This document shows positions 18,743 through 27,011 of a stretch of 64,000 nt of DNA, one piece after another. Source of the stretch: Desertivibrio insolitus (GTDB lineage: Bacteria > Actinomycetota > Actinomycetes > Actinomycetales > Microbacteriaceae); assembly GCF_017355965.1 (NCBI RefSeq), contig NZ_JAFIQW010000001.1:310001-374000 (forward strand). The letters are read 5' to 3'. Position numbers and translations under genes: made by a program. A model generated the notes under the pieces. The model saw nothing but the letters and a program-made list of their open reading frames with translations, searched no databases and was not told the origin of the DNA. The number at the start of each line of letters is the position of its first letter. Position 1 is the stretch's first letter.

Positions 18743-19615
18743 TCAGAACCGGTCGCGGCTGTCGAGCAGGCGGCGGATCCGGTCCGGGATCGGCGGGTGC
18801 GTCGAGAAGATGCGGTCGATCACGCCGGGCTTCAGCGGGTCCGCAATCCACAGGTGCGACATCGACGTGTTCTGCCGGCGCATGGGGGTGCGGTACGTGC
18901 CGAGCTTGTGCAGCGCGCTCGCGAGCGCCTCGGGGTGCCGGGTGGTCAGCGCGCCCGTGGCATCCGCGAGGTACTCCCGCTCGCGCGACACCGCGGCCTG
19001 CACCGCCGCGGCCGCGATCGGAGCGACGATCATCGCGACGAGGCCGAAGATCAGCACGACGGGGTTGGCGTTGCGGTCGCGCCCGCCGAAGAAGGCCATG
19101 CGCAGCAGCAGGTCGGCGATCATGCCGACGGCGACGACGAGCCCGAAGACGATGAGCGACACCCGGATGTCGTAGTTGCGCACGTGGCCCATCTCGTGGG
19201 CCATGACGCCCTCGAGCTCGGCGTCGTCCATGATCGCGAGCAGCCCGGTGGTCGCTGCGACGATCGCGTGCTCCGGGTCGCGGCCGGTCGCGAATGCGTT
19301 GGGCGCCGGATCGTCGATGACGTAGACCTTCGGCATCGGGGTGCCGGTCGTGATCGAGAGGTTCTCGACGGTGCGCCACAGCCGCGGGTCGTCCTGGAAC
19401 GAGATCTGCCGCGCGCCGCTCAGCGCGACCGCCTGACCCGCGGCGAGGAAGTACTGGACCAGCGCGTACGCCGTCGCGACCACGAGCGTGATCACGACGA
19501 TCGACCAGTTGCCGTAGATGTAGCTCGCGAGCAGCCCGAGGCCGCCGATGATCACGAGGAACAGCAGCACGATGAAGACGGTGTTGCGCTTGTTGCGCGC
19601 GATCGCGCTATACAT
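18743..19615 (-). CDS. htpX: HtpX-type M48 membrane metalloprotease
   Basis: A 290-residue integral membrane protease that degrades misfolded membrane proteins. It has two N-terminal helices, the zinc motif HEMGH (about residues 142-146), a further pair of helices, then the downstream glutamate in SREREYLADATGA. It follows lemA by 63 bp, and this htpX-lemA pairing is common in bacteria. Confidence 0.9.
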   Translation of the reverse strand: MYSAIARNKRNTVFIVLLFLVIIGGLGLLASYIYGNWSIVVITLVVATAYALVQYFLAAGQAVALSGARQISFQDDPRLWRTVENLSITTGTPMPKVYVIDDPAPNAFATGRDPEHAIVAATTGLLAIMDDAELEGVMAHEMGHVRNYDIRVSLIVFGLVVAVGMIADLLLRMAFFGGRDRNANPVVLIFGLVAMIVAPIAAAAVQAAVSREREYLADATGALTTRHPEALASALHKLGTYRTPMRRQNTSMSHLWIADPLKPGVIDRIFSTHPPIPDRIRRLLDSRDRF

Positions 19616-19678
19616 CCGTGGGTCCGCTCGGCTGCGGCATCCGTCCTTCCCGGGCGGATGATCCGGGGCGCGTCACCC

Positions 19679-20245
19679 TCAAAACTGCACGCGCGGCGGT
19701 TCGGCGATCGCCGCGGGCGCCTCGACCTCGAAGAAGTCGCGCTGGGAGAAGCCGAGCCGCTTCGAGAACAGGCTGTTCGGGAAGACCTGCACCTTGGTGT
19801 TGAACTCGCGCACCCCGCCGTTGTAGAAGCGGCGGGCGGCCTGCACCTTGTCCTCGGTGTCGACGAGCTCGGACTGCAGGTGCAGGAAGTTCTGGCTGGC
19901 CTGGAGTTGCGGATAGTTCTCGGCGACGGCGAACACCGACCGGAGGGCCTGCTGCACGTGCGCCTCGGCGACCGAGGCGTCCCTCGGGCTCGACGCCGAC
20001 AGCGACTCGGCGCGCGCCCGCGTGACCGAGTCGAACACCTGCCGCTCGTGCTGGGCGTAGCCCTTCACGGTCTCGATGAGGTTCGGGATGAGATCGGCAC
20101 GACGCTTCAGCTGGACCGTGATGTCGCTCCATGCCTCGTCGACGCGCGCGTTGAGAGTCACAAGCGAGTTGTAGGTCGCCCAGAAGTAGATGCCGATGAT
20201 CGCGGCGATCAGCACGACCACGCCGACGACGATGAGCCACTCCAT
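19679..20245 (-). CDS. lemA: LemA family protein
   Basis: A 188-residue protein with one N-terminal transmembrane helix and a long helical domain. It shows the family motifs LNARVDEAWSDITVQLKRRA, LIPNLIETVKGYA and the ending NTKVQVFPNSLFS with FF near the C-terminus. LemA proteins are envelope proteins of unclear role, often paired with HtpX or TPM-domain proteins. The ATG is at 20243-20245. Confidence 0.9.
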   Translation of the reverse strand: MEWLIVVGVVVLIAAIIGIYFWATYNSLVTLNARVDEAWSDITVQLKRRADLIPNLIETVKGYAQHERQVFDSVTRARAESLSASSPRDASVAEAHVQQALRSVFAVAENYPQLQASQNFLHLQSELVDTEDKVQAARRFYNGGVREFNTKVQVFPNSLFSKRLGFSQRDFFEVEAPAAIAEPPRVQF

Positions 20246-20440
20246 GGTGGGAGATGTTATAGGCGCTCTTTCCGCCCTCACTGAGCATTGGTCGCGCTTT
20301 GCCTGGGCGTCCGGGCTCCACCGCGACCCAGTTCTGGGGACACCGCGGCGGGTGCCGCTCCCCCTGGCCCCGCGCCGGGCGCTGCCCTGCCACCGTCGTG
20401 GCGATGTGAGAACCTGGGGGCGAAAGCCCGACTGAGGCTT

Positions 20441-20482
20441 CCGGACGAGGGGTGCCGTACCCGGTGTGCGACAAGACGGCCC
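20441..20482 (+). promoter_or_regulatory. Guanidine-III riboswitch (ykkC-III)
   Basis: The stretch reads CCGGACGAGG, then GGTGCCGTACCCGG, then TGTGCGACAAGACGGC. This is nearly the published ykkC-III consensus, with CCGGACGAGG, GCCGTACCCGG and CAAGACGGC all intact. CCGG at 20441 can pair with CCGG at 20460-20463, and GCCGT can pair with ACGGC in the pseudoknot. The 3' helix ends just before the ribosome site CTGGAGG (20484-20490) of the sugE gene, which fits ligand control of translation. This RNA class binds guanidinium. Confidence 0.9.
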
Positions 20483-20495
20483 GCTGGAGGCAGTC

Positions 20496-20810
20496 ATGTC
20501 GTGGTTCGTGCTCGTGCTCTCGGGGATGCTCGAGGCCGTCTGGGCCACCGCGCTCGGCAAGTCCGACGGGCTCACCCGGCTCGTGCCGTCGATCGTGTTC
20601 GTCGTCGGACTCGCCGGCAGCATGGCGGGGCTCGCGTTCGCGATGCGCACTCTGCCGATCGGCACCGCCTACGCAGTGTGGGTCGGCATCGGCGCCGTGC
20701 TGACCGTCGGCTACGCGATGGTCACGGGCGACGAACCCGTCACGGTGCTGCGCCTGCTGTTCGTCGCGATGATCGTCGGCGGTGTCGTCGGGTTGAAGGC
20801 CGTCCACTAG
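20496..20810 (+). CDS. sugE: SMR guanidinium exporter (SugE/Gdx type)
   Basis: A 104-residue four-helix small multidrug resistance protein. The essential glutamate is E13 (SGMLEAVWATALGKS). The third helix has the GTAYAVWVGIGAV motif of the Gdx/SugE subtype, which exports guanidinium in exchange for protons rather than bulky drugs. The ATG at 20496 has GGAGG five bases upstream. The guanidine-III riboswitch directly in front supports the guanidinium function independently of the sequence family. Confidence 0.92.
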   Translation: MSWFVLVLSGMLEAVWATALGKSDGLTRLVPSIVFVVGLAGSMAGLAFAMRTLPIGTAYAVWVGIGAVLTVGYAMVTGDEPVTVLRLLFVAMIVGGVVGLKAVH

Positions 20811-20947
20811 GGGCTCGGCCTTTCTCCGCCTCGGCGTATGCCCGGGCGGGGTGTCTCGGGGCTCCCGCACGCCTCGGCGACGCAGCCTTCCGGGCTCTAT
20901 CCCCGCGTAACGCCGCCGTCACATGCGTGCTGTTGACTGTGCCGACC

Positions 20948-21748
20948 ATGGACCTCAACGGCATCCGCGAGGTGCGCGTCGCGCGCACGAGGAACGATCT
21001 CGCGCTCGCGCCGGGAGAGGCCGTGCTCGCCGGCGGCACCTGGCTCTACTCGGAGCAGCAGCCCGGCCTCACCGGGCTCGTCGATCTGACCGGGCTCGGC
21101 TGGACCGCGCTCGAGGCGGACGCCGACGGGCTGACCGTCGCGGCGACGTGCACACTCGCGGAGCTCACCGCGTACGAGCCACCCGCCGAATGGCGGATCC
21201 AGCCCCTGCTCGCGCAGTGCTGCCAGGCTCTGCTCGCCTCGTTCAAGGTGCAGTCGACCGCGACCGTCGGCGGCAACATCTGCACCGCGCTCCCGGCCGG
21301 CGCGATGACCTCGCTGTTCAGCGCCCTCGACGCCGACGCGATCATCTGGACGGCCGACGGTGGGGAGCGACGGATGCCCGTGGCCGAGTTCGTCACCGGG
21401 GTGCGCACCACGGCGCTCCGGCCGGGCGAGGTGCTCCGCGCCCTCCACGTGCCCGCGCACTCGCTCGAGGCGCGCTCCGCGTTCCGCAAGATCGCGCTGA
21501 GTCCCCTGGGACGCAGCGGCGCCGTCGTCGTCGGCCGGGTGGATCCGGACGGCACCGCGGTGTTCACGGTCACCGCGGCCACCCCGCGTCCGTACCAGTT
21601 GCGGTTCGAGGAGCTGCCCTCCGCGGCGGCGCTCGCCCGCGGCATCCGTTCGATCGGCGACTGGTACGACGACCCGCACGGCGCCCCCGACTGGCGCGAG
21701 GCGATGAGCGTGCTGCTCGCGGAGGAGATCAGGCAGGAGCTGGCATGA
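20948..21748 (+). CDS. Xanthine dehydrogenase FAD-binding subunit
   Basis: A 266-residue FAD subunit of the molybdopterin dehydrogenase family. The FAD loops are LAGGTWLYSEQ and TATVGGNICTALPAGAM. It carries electrons from the Fe-S clusters to the acceptor. The ATG at 20948 is the first good start; an in-frame start further upstream would add a short unconserved tail. Its TGA overlaps the ATG of the next gene, so the two subunits are coupled. It opens the purine-catabolism island. Confidence 0.88.
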   Translation: MDLNGIREVRVARTRNDLALAPGEAVLAGGTWLYSEQQPGLTGLVDLTGLGWTALEADADGLTVAATCTLAELTAYEPPAEWRIQPLLAQCCQALLASFKVQSTATVGGNICTALPAGAMTSLFSALDADAIIWTADGGERRMPVAEFVTGVRTTALRPGEVLRALHVPAHSLEARSAFRKIALSPLGRSGAVVVGRVDPDGTAVFTVTAATPRPYQLRFEELPSAAALARGIRSIGDWYDDPHGAPDWREAMSVLLAEEIRQELA

Positions 21749-24672
21749 GATTCGAGGTCAACGGCTCCCCGGTCGACGCGGCGCCCGCGCCCGGGCAGGT
21801 GCTGCGCACCCTGCTGCGCGAGCACGGACACTTCGAGGTGAAGAAGGGCTGCGACGCGGGCGACTGCGGAGCCTGCAGCGTGCTGGTCGACGGCTCGCCC
21901 GTGCACTCCTGCCTCTACCCGGCGCACCGGCTCGAGGGGCGCGCGGTCACGACCGTCGCGGGGCTCGGCGACCCCGAGCATCCGCACCCCGTGCAGCAGT
22001 CGTTCGCGGATGCCGGCGGCTTCCAGTGCGGCTTCTGCACCGCGGGCTTCGTCGTCACGGCCTCGGCGCTGCCGTCCGCCGCGCCCGCCGACCTCGACCG
22101 GCAGCTCAAGGGCAACCTCTGCCGCTGCACCGGCTACCGCTCGATCCGCGACGCGATCTGCGGCACGAGCAACACCGAGCAGGCGGATGTCACGGGCGAC
22201 GCCGTCGGGCGCTCGGTCAAGCCGCCCGCGGCGATGCGCGTCGTCACGGGCCGTGAGCCCTACACCCTCGACACCGCCACGACGGGGCTGCTGCACGCCG
22301 TCGTGCTGGGCAGCCCGCATGCGTCCGCCCGGATCGTGTCGATCGACGCGTCGGCCGCGCTCGCGGTGCCCGGGGTGCATGCCGTGCTCACGCACGAGGA
22401 CTCCCCTGCGACGCTGTTCTCCACCGGGCGGCACGAGTCGCGGCTCGACGACCCCGACGACACGCTCGTCTTCGACCGGGTGCTGCGCTTCCAGGGGCAG
22501 CGCGTCGCAGCGGTCGTCGCGGCGTCGGTGCGGATCGCGTCCGAGGCGCTCGCGCTGATCCGGGTCGAGTACGAGGTGCTGCCCGCCGTCTTCGATCCGG
22601 AGGTCGCGCGTGACGCCGGCGCCCACCGGGTGCACGGCGACAAGGACCCGGTCGTGTCGCGGCTGACCCACCCCTCGCGCAACGTGGTCGCCGCGCTGCA
22701 CGGCGAGATGGGCGACGTCGACGCGGCGCTCGCGGCGTCATCCGTCACGGTGAGCGGCGAGTGGCGCACGCAGCGGGTCGCGCACGCGTCGCTGGAGACG
22801 CACGCGACCCGGGGCTGGCTCGACTCGTCGGGGCGGCTCGTGCTGCGCACGTCGTCGCAGGTGCCCTACCTCGTGCGGGACGAGATCGCGCGGATCTTCG
22901 CCCTGCCGGCCGACGAGGTGCGCGTATTCACCGCGCGGGTCGGCGGCGGGTTCGGCGGCAAGCAGGAGCTGCTGACCGAGGACCTCGTGACGCTCGCGGT
23001 GCTGAAGACCGGGCGGCCGGTGCAGTACGAGTTCACGCGCGAGGACGAGTTCACGATCGCGCCGATGCGGCACCCGATGCGGGTGCGCGTCACCCTCGGC
23101 GCGACCGCGTCGGGCGAGCTCACGGCGATCGCGATCGACCAGCTCTCCGACACCGGCGCCTACGGCAACCACGGGCCGGGCGTGCTCTTCCACTCCTCGC
23201 ACGAGTCGCTCTCGGTGTACCGCTGCGCGAACAAGCGCGTCGACGCGGAGGCCGTCTACACGAACAACCCGCCCTCGGGAGCGTTCCGCGGCTACGGGCT
23301 CGGGCAGGTGATCTTCGCGCTCGAGTCGGCGCTCGACGAGCTCGCGCTCCGCCTCGACATGGACCCGTTCGAGTTGCGGCGGCGCAACGTCGTCGTGCCC
23401 GGCGACCCGATGGTCACGATCGACGCGGATGCCGAGACCGACCTGCTCTACGGCAGCTACGGCCTCGACCAGTGCCTCGACCTCACCGAGGCGGCGCTCG
23501 CCCGCTCCACGGTCGAGGCCCCGCCAGGCTGGGCGACCGGCACGGGGATGGCCCTGTCCATGATCGCGACGCTGCCGCCGCGGGGGCACTTCGCGACCGC
23601 GACCGTCGCGCTGCTCGCAGACGGCAGCGTCGAGGCATCCGTCGGCACCGCCGAGTTCGGCAACGGCACCACGACGGTGCACGCGCAGCTCGTCGCGACC
23701 GCGCTGCGGCTGCCCGTGTCGCGGGTGCGCGTGCGCCAGTCCGACACCGACGCGGTGCGCTACGACACGGGGGCGTTCGGCTCGGCCGGGGTCGTCGTCG
23801 CCGGGAAGGCGCTGTACGAGGCGGCGGTGTCGCTGCGATCGCAGCTCGAGGCGGCGGCGGTCGAGGTCGTGGGGGCGGCGGCCTCCCCCGCGGACGGTCT
23901 CGCGCATCACCCGGCGGGTGCGCCCGCGTGGCACGCGGCGCCCGACTCTGCGGAGGGGTCCGCGCGGCATTCCGCCGGCCCGGCTGCCTCCTCTGCGGGT
24001 GGTTCCGGTCGGCACGCCGCGGGCCGGGCAGCCGCGGCCCCCGTCGCCCCGCCGTGGTCCGCGCACAGTGGGCGGCACGCCGCCCAGGACGACCCCGAGT
24101 CATCCGTCGCCCCCGTGCTCACCGACGCGGGTGTGCTCGTCGGCGAGCGTCTCGTGCCCCTCGCGAAGCTCGCCGGGCTCGGCCTCGTCGGGCACGGGTC
24201 GAACGACGGCACGCCGCGCTCGGTCGCGTTCAACGTGCACGGGTTCAAGGTCGCGGTGAACGAGGCGACGGGGGAGGTGCGCATCCTGCAGTCGGTGCAG
24301 TCGGCGGATGCCGGTTACGTGCTCAACCCGGAACAGCTCCGCGGCCAGGTTGAGGGCGGCACAGCGCAGGCCATCGGCACGGCGATGCTCGAGGAGGTGC
24401 GCGTCGAGGACGGGCACGTGACCACGCGGGCGTTCCGCAACTACCGGGTGCCGCAGATGGCGGACATCCCCGTGACCGAGGTGTACTTCGCGGACACCGC
24501 CGACGAGCTCGGCCCCTTCGGCGCGAAATCGATGAGCGAGGCGCCCTACAACCCCGTGGCGCCTGCGCTCGCGAACGCGATCCGCCGCGCGATTGGGGTG
24601 CGACCGCGCGCGCTGCCGATGACGCGCGACCGGGTGTGGCGGCTGGTGCAGGGCCGCGATGGCGCGGCCTGA
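21745..24672 (+). CDS. Xanthine dehydrogenase, fused Fe-S and molybdopterin subunits
   Basis: This 975-residue protein joins a [2Fe-2S] subunit (residues 1-150) to a molybdenum-cofactor subunit. The plant-type cluster is GCDAGDCGACSVLVDG and the second cluster is CGFCTAGF with CRCTGYRS. In the Mo domain I see GGGFGGKQEL, GAFRGYGLGQ and PFGAKSMSEAPYNP, whose Glu is the likely catalytic base. An Ala/His/Ser-rich insert of about 80 residues (about 710-790) interrupts the last third. It oxidises hypoxanthine or xanthine to urate, judging from the uricase pathway nearby; other purine-like substrates are possible. Confidence 0.88.
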   Translation: MRFEVNGSPVDAAPAPGQVLRTLLREHGHFEVKKGCDAGDCGACSVLVDGSPVHSCLYPAHRLEGRAVTTVAGLGDPEHPHPVQQSFADAGGFQCGFCTAGFVVTASALPSAAPADLDRQLKGNLCRCTGYRSIRDAICGTSNTEQADVTGDAVGRSVKPPAAMRVVTGREPYTLDTATTGLLHAVVLGSPHASARIVSIDASAALAVPGVHAVLTHEDSPATLFSTGRHESRLDDPDDTLVFDRVLRFQGQRVAAVVAASVRIASEALALIRVEYEVLPAVFDPEVARDAGAHRVHGDKDPVVSRLTHPSRNVVAALHGEMGDVDAALAASSVTVSGEWRTQRVAHASLETHATRGWLDSSGRLVLRTSSQVPYLVRDEIARIFALPADEVRVFTARVGGGFGGKQELLTEDLVTLAVLKTGRPVQYEFTREDEFTIAPMRHPMRVRVTLGATASGELTAIAIDQLSDTGAYGNHGPGVLFHSSHESLSVYRCANKRVDAEAVYTNNPPSGAFRGYGLGQVIFALESALDELALRLDMDPFELRRRNVVVPGDPMVTIDADAETDLLYGSYGLDQCLDLTEAALARSTVEAPPGWATGTGMALSMIATLPPRGHFATATVALLADGSVEASVGTAEFGNGTTTVHAQLVATALRLPVSRVRVRQSDTDAVRYDTGAFGSAGVVVAGKALYEAAVSLRSQLEAAAVEVVGAAASPADGLAHHPAGAPAWHAAPDSAEGSARHSAGPAASSAGGSGRHAAGRAAAAPVAPPWSAHSGRHAAQDDPESSVAPVLTDAGVLVGERLVPLAKLAGLGLVGHGSNDGTPRSVAFNVHGFKVAVNEATGEVRILQSVQSADAGYVLNPEQLRGQVEGGTAQAIGTAMLEEVRVEDGHVTTRAFRNYRVPQMADIPVTEVYFADTADELGPFGAKSMSEAPYNPVAPALANAIRRAIGVRPRALPMTRDRVWRLVQGRDGAA
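23872..24112 (+). repeat. Low-complexity Ala/His/Ser insert inside the Mo subunit
   Basis: About 80 codons encode Ala, Pro, Gly, Ser and His with the repeated pattern S-x-RH-A/S-A-G (SARHSAG, SGRHAAG, SGRHAAQ). The reading frame is kept, and conserved Mo-domain sequence resumes on both sides. Confidence 0.7.
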
Positions 24673-24720
24673 CCGCGACCGTGCCCGAGGGCCCGTGGCC
24701 CCGGCGGCCGCCGACCCGTT

Positions 24721-24773
24721 CAACTCCTGACCGATTCTGCTGTTCCAAAGCGGATCTGCTCGGGAGTTGCCGC
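24721..24773. repeat. Left flank repeat of the 25-kb pseudogene
   Basis: CAACTCCTGACCG (24721-24733) is the exact inverse of CGGTCAGGAGTTG at 25886-25898. GGAGTTGCCGC (24763-24773) recurs directly at 25873-25883. The pair brackets the broken gene at 24784-25748. Confidence 0.6.
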
Positions 24774-24783
24774 GAAGCTGCGA

Positions 24784-25748
24784 TCACCGCAGCCACTCGG
24801 GCTCCCGGATGCCGCGGAGCGGTAGTCCCGCCTTCAGCAACTTGGTCCGCACGCGCGTCGGCTCGCGCAGATCGCGCCAGTCGACCCGGATGACCACGTA
24901 GCCGAGGGCGCGCAGGCGGTCCTCGCGCCGCTTCTCGGCGAGCACGAGGTCCGCGGTATTTCGTCCACGGGTGTACTCCTCCCGCACGTACTTCGCGACC
25001 CCGTCGAACTCGACGACGACGCCGTGCTCGGGCCAGAAGAAGTCCGTGTAACCGATCAAGCCGTCGGCATCGTAGTGAGCGGCCTGCAACACCGGGGCCG
25101 GGAAGCCCAATTCCGCCAGCGTTAGGCGGCACGAGCTCTCGCCAGGCGAACCGGACATTCCCGTCGCCGCTGTGATCGCGAGTCGAGCCTTCACCGCGGC
25201 GCGCGGACCGGCTGATTCCAACTCCGCGAGCAACATCTCGACGGACGTCCGCACCGACGCCGGTCATCCGCCCGTCGCGGCCGACAGCGACTGATCGATC
25301 ATCGCGACCGCGACATGGCGATGCGCTTGTTTCGCGACGTCGACGAGCGTCCCTCGAGGGACGTCACGCGCACACCTTCGAGGTCGCGCACCGCGACATC
25401 GCCGATCCGTTCGTGCCGTCGGAACGAGGCGCTCGAGCCCGAGTTGCGCGCGCCCGACGCGAGGGCGTGCGCTCGCTCAGGGGCGGCACCGAGCAGCGGA
25501 CGCTGCCAGAGAAGCGCGGCCGTGACAGAGCAGAACACGGTCGTCGGATGAAGCAGTTGCAGCGCGCAGGCGGTCAGCCGGTGGCGCGCCTCCGACGACA
25601 GATTCCGCCAGTCCTCGGCGGGAACCGACGCCCCGGGGGCGATGCGCACGTAGTGCCCGCGCAGCACGGCGCGGTGGAGGACGCTGCGCTCGCCGGCGGT
25701 AGGGAGATCCCGGGTGAGAACGATTCGATGCTTGAAGAGCTCTTCCAT
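24784..25748 (-). pseudogene. Broken AbiEi-like/DUF559-type protein gene
   Basis: Two frames read as parts of one protein common in Microbacteriaceae: an N-terminal winged-helix part (MEELFKHRIVLTRDLP to TSLEG) and a C-terminal DUF559/VSR-like nuclease part (FFWPEHGVVVEFDGVAKY to ALGYVVIRVDW). The span of 965 bp is one base short of frame. The shift fits a lost C in the run at 25351-25353, after which the sequence resumes as TLVDVAKQAHRHVAVAMIDQ. A TGA at 25264-25266 then interrupts the restored frame. The pieces 25299-25748 and 24784-25254 could each be translated, but the full protein cannot. Confidence 0.75.
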
Positions 25749-25872
25749 CCGCGGCAGCTTCTCGTCACTGACTCGTCCGACACGGGCCGGAGCCGGAGCC
25801 GTGGACTACTGCCGCCTGCCCGCTGTTGCGGAGGACCGGACGCGTACGGCGCACCCCGGGCAGAACTGCGCA

Positions 25873-25898
25873 GGAGTTGCCGCAACGGTCAGGAGTTG
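25873..25898. repeat. Right flank repeat of the 25-kb pseudogene
   Basis: GGAGTTGCCGC (25873-25883) and CGGTCAGGAGTTG (25886-25898) match, directly and inverted, the motifs at 24721-24773. No gene is seen in 25749-25910. Confidence 0.6.
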
Positions 25899-25910
25899 GG
25901 CAGCGAGGCG

Positions 25911-26930
25911 TCAGCGCGCGTGGATCGCCCCGTCGCGGTCGCGGAGCGACCGTCCCGCGGTGCCGGTGCGCACGGCCAGCACCTCCGCGAGGATCGACAC
26001 CGCCGTCTCCTCGGGCGTGGACGCGCCCACGTCGAGCCCGATGGGCGAGTGCAGCCGCGACAGGTCGGTCACCCCGAGGGCGGCGAGCCCCGCCACGCGG
26101 CGGTCGTGGGTGCGGCGAGACCCCATGGCGCCGACGTACGCGACGGGGAGTTCGAGGGCGAGGCGCAGCAGATCCACGTCGAAGCGGTCGTCGTGGCTGA
26201 GCACGCAGACGACGCTGCGCTCGTCGAGGTCGGTGCGCCCGAGGTACTCGGTCGGCCACTCGACGACGACCTCGGCGCCGGGAAAGCGCTCCGGCGTGGC
26301 GAACAGGGGGCGCGGATCGCAGACGGTGACGGCATAGCCGAGCACGGATGCCGCCGCGGCGAGCGCCGCCGAGAACTCCATCGCCCCGACGATGACGAAG
26401 CGGGCGGGCGGCACGGCCACCTCGACGAAGGCGTCGAGCCGCTCGCCGTCGCACTCGAAGGACACCGTCCCGCTGCGCCCGAGCGCCAGCCGCGCCTGGA
26501 CCTCGGCGGCGAGCCGGGCGGGCAGTCGCGGCGACGACGGTAACGGGGCGAGCAGGGTGGCGTGCGCCGCCGCGCGGCCGGCGGCGGCGTCACGGAGGCG
26601 CTGCGCTGCGTCATCCGTGGGTCGCAGGACGTCGACCGCGATGGTGATGCGGCCGCCGCAACTGAGCCCGACGGCGAAGGCCTGGTCGTCGCTGATGCCG
26701 AAGGTGGCGGTCTGCGGGGAGCCGGTGGCTAGCACCTGCTCGGCGAGTTCGACGACCGCACCCTCGACGCAGCCGCCGGCGATGCTGCCAAGCACGGCGC
26801 CGTCCTCGGTGAGGGCCATCGACGTGCCGACCGTTCTCGGCGCGCTGCCCGTGATCGCGACCGCGGTGGCCACGGCGAGGCGCTCCCCGCGGTCGAGCCG
26901 CTCCAGCAGGCGCGACGCGATCTCGAACAT
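25911..26930 (-). CDS. xdhC: XdhC/CoxI family molybdoenzyme accessory protein
   Basis: XdhC proteins bind molybdenum cofactor, help insert the terminal sulfido ligand and load it into xanthine dehydrogenase. The 339-residue sequence has the N-terminal XdhC_CoxI domain (GSAPRTVGTSMALTEDG, GSIAGGCVEGAVVELA, LSCGGRITIAVDV) and the C-terminal Rossmann domain (VIVGAMEFSAALA, CVLSHDDRFDVDLL, YVGAMGSRRTH). The ATG is at 26928-26930. It is transcribed divergently from the amidohydrolase at 27012 and serves the dehydrogenase at 20948-24672. Confidence 0.9.
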   Translation of the reverse strand: MFEIASRLLERLDRGERLAVATAVAITGSAPRTVGTSMALTEDGAVLGSIAGGCVEGAVVELAEQVLATGSPQTATFGISDDQAFAVGLSCGGRITIAVDVLRPTDDAAQRLRDAAAGRAAAHATLLAPLPSSPRLPARLAAEVQARLALGRSGTVSFECDGERLDAFVEVAVPPARFVIVGAMEFSAALAAAASVLGYAVTVCDPRPLFATPERFPGAEVVVEWPTEYLGRTDLDERSVVCVLSHDDRFDVDLLRLALELPVAYVGAMGSRRTHDRRVAGLAALGVTDLSRLHSPIGLDVGASTPEETAVSILAEVLAVRTGTAGRSLRDRDGAIHAR

Positions 26931-26952
26931 GGGGACGAGAGTACGCGCGCCA

Positions 26953-26979
26953 TGTTTCAGGCGATCGACGCGCGAAACA
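26953..26979. promoter_or_regulatory. Inverted repeat in the xdhC/amidohydrolase divergent promoter
   Basis: TGTTTC at 26953-26958 and GAAACA at 26974-26979 are inverted arms with 15 bases between them, centred in the 81-bp space between two divergent purine genes. It is a candidate operator; no binding protein can be named. Confidence 0.4.
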
Positions 26980-27011
26980 GCGGCGACACATCGCCCTGCT
27001 ATCCATGAGCC

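Noticed and set aside
20288-20947. N-terminal extension of the xanthine dehydrogenase FAD subunit
   Set aside because: The frame runs through the riboswitch and sugE in another frame and has no FAD-subunit character before 20948.
25299-25748. Independent 149-residue antitoxin gene
   Set aside because: Its last 20 codons lose the family pattern exactly where a one-base shift restores it in the next frame, so a frameshifted longer gene is the better reading.
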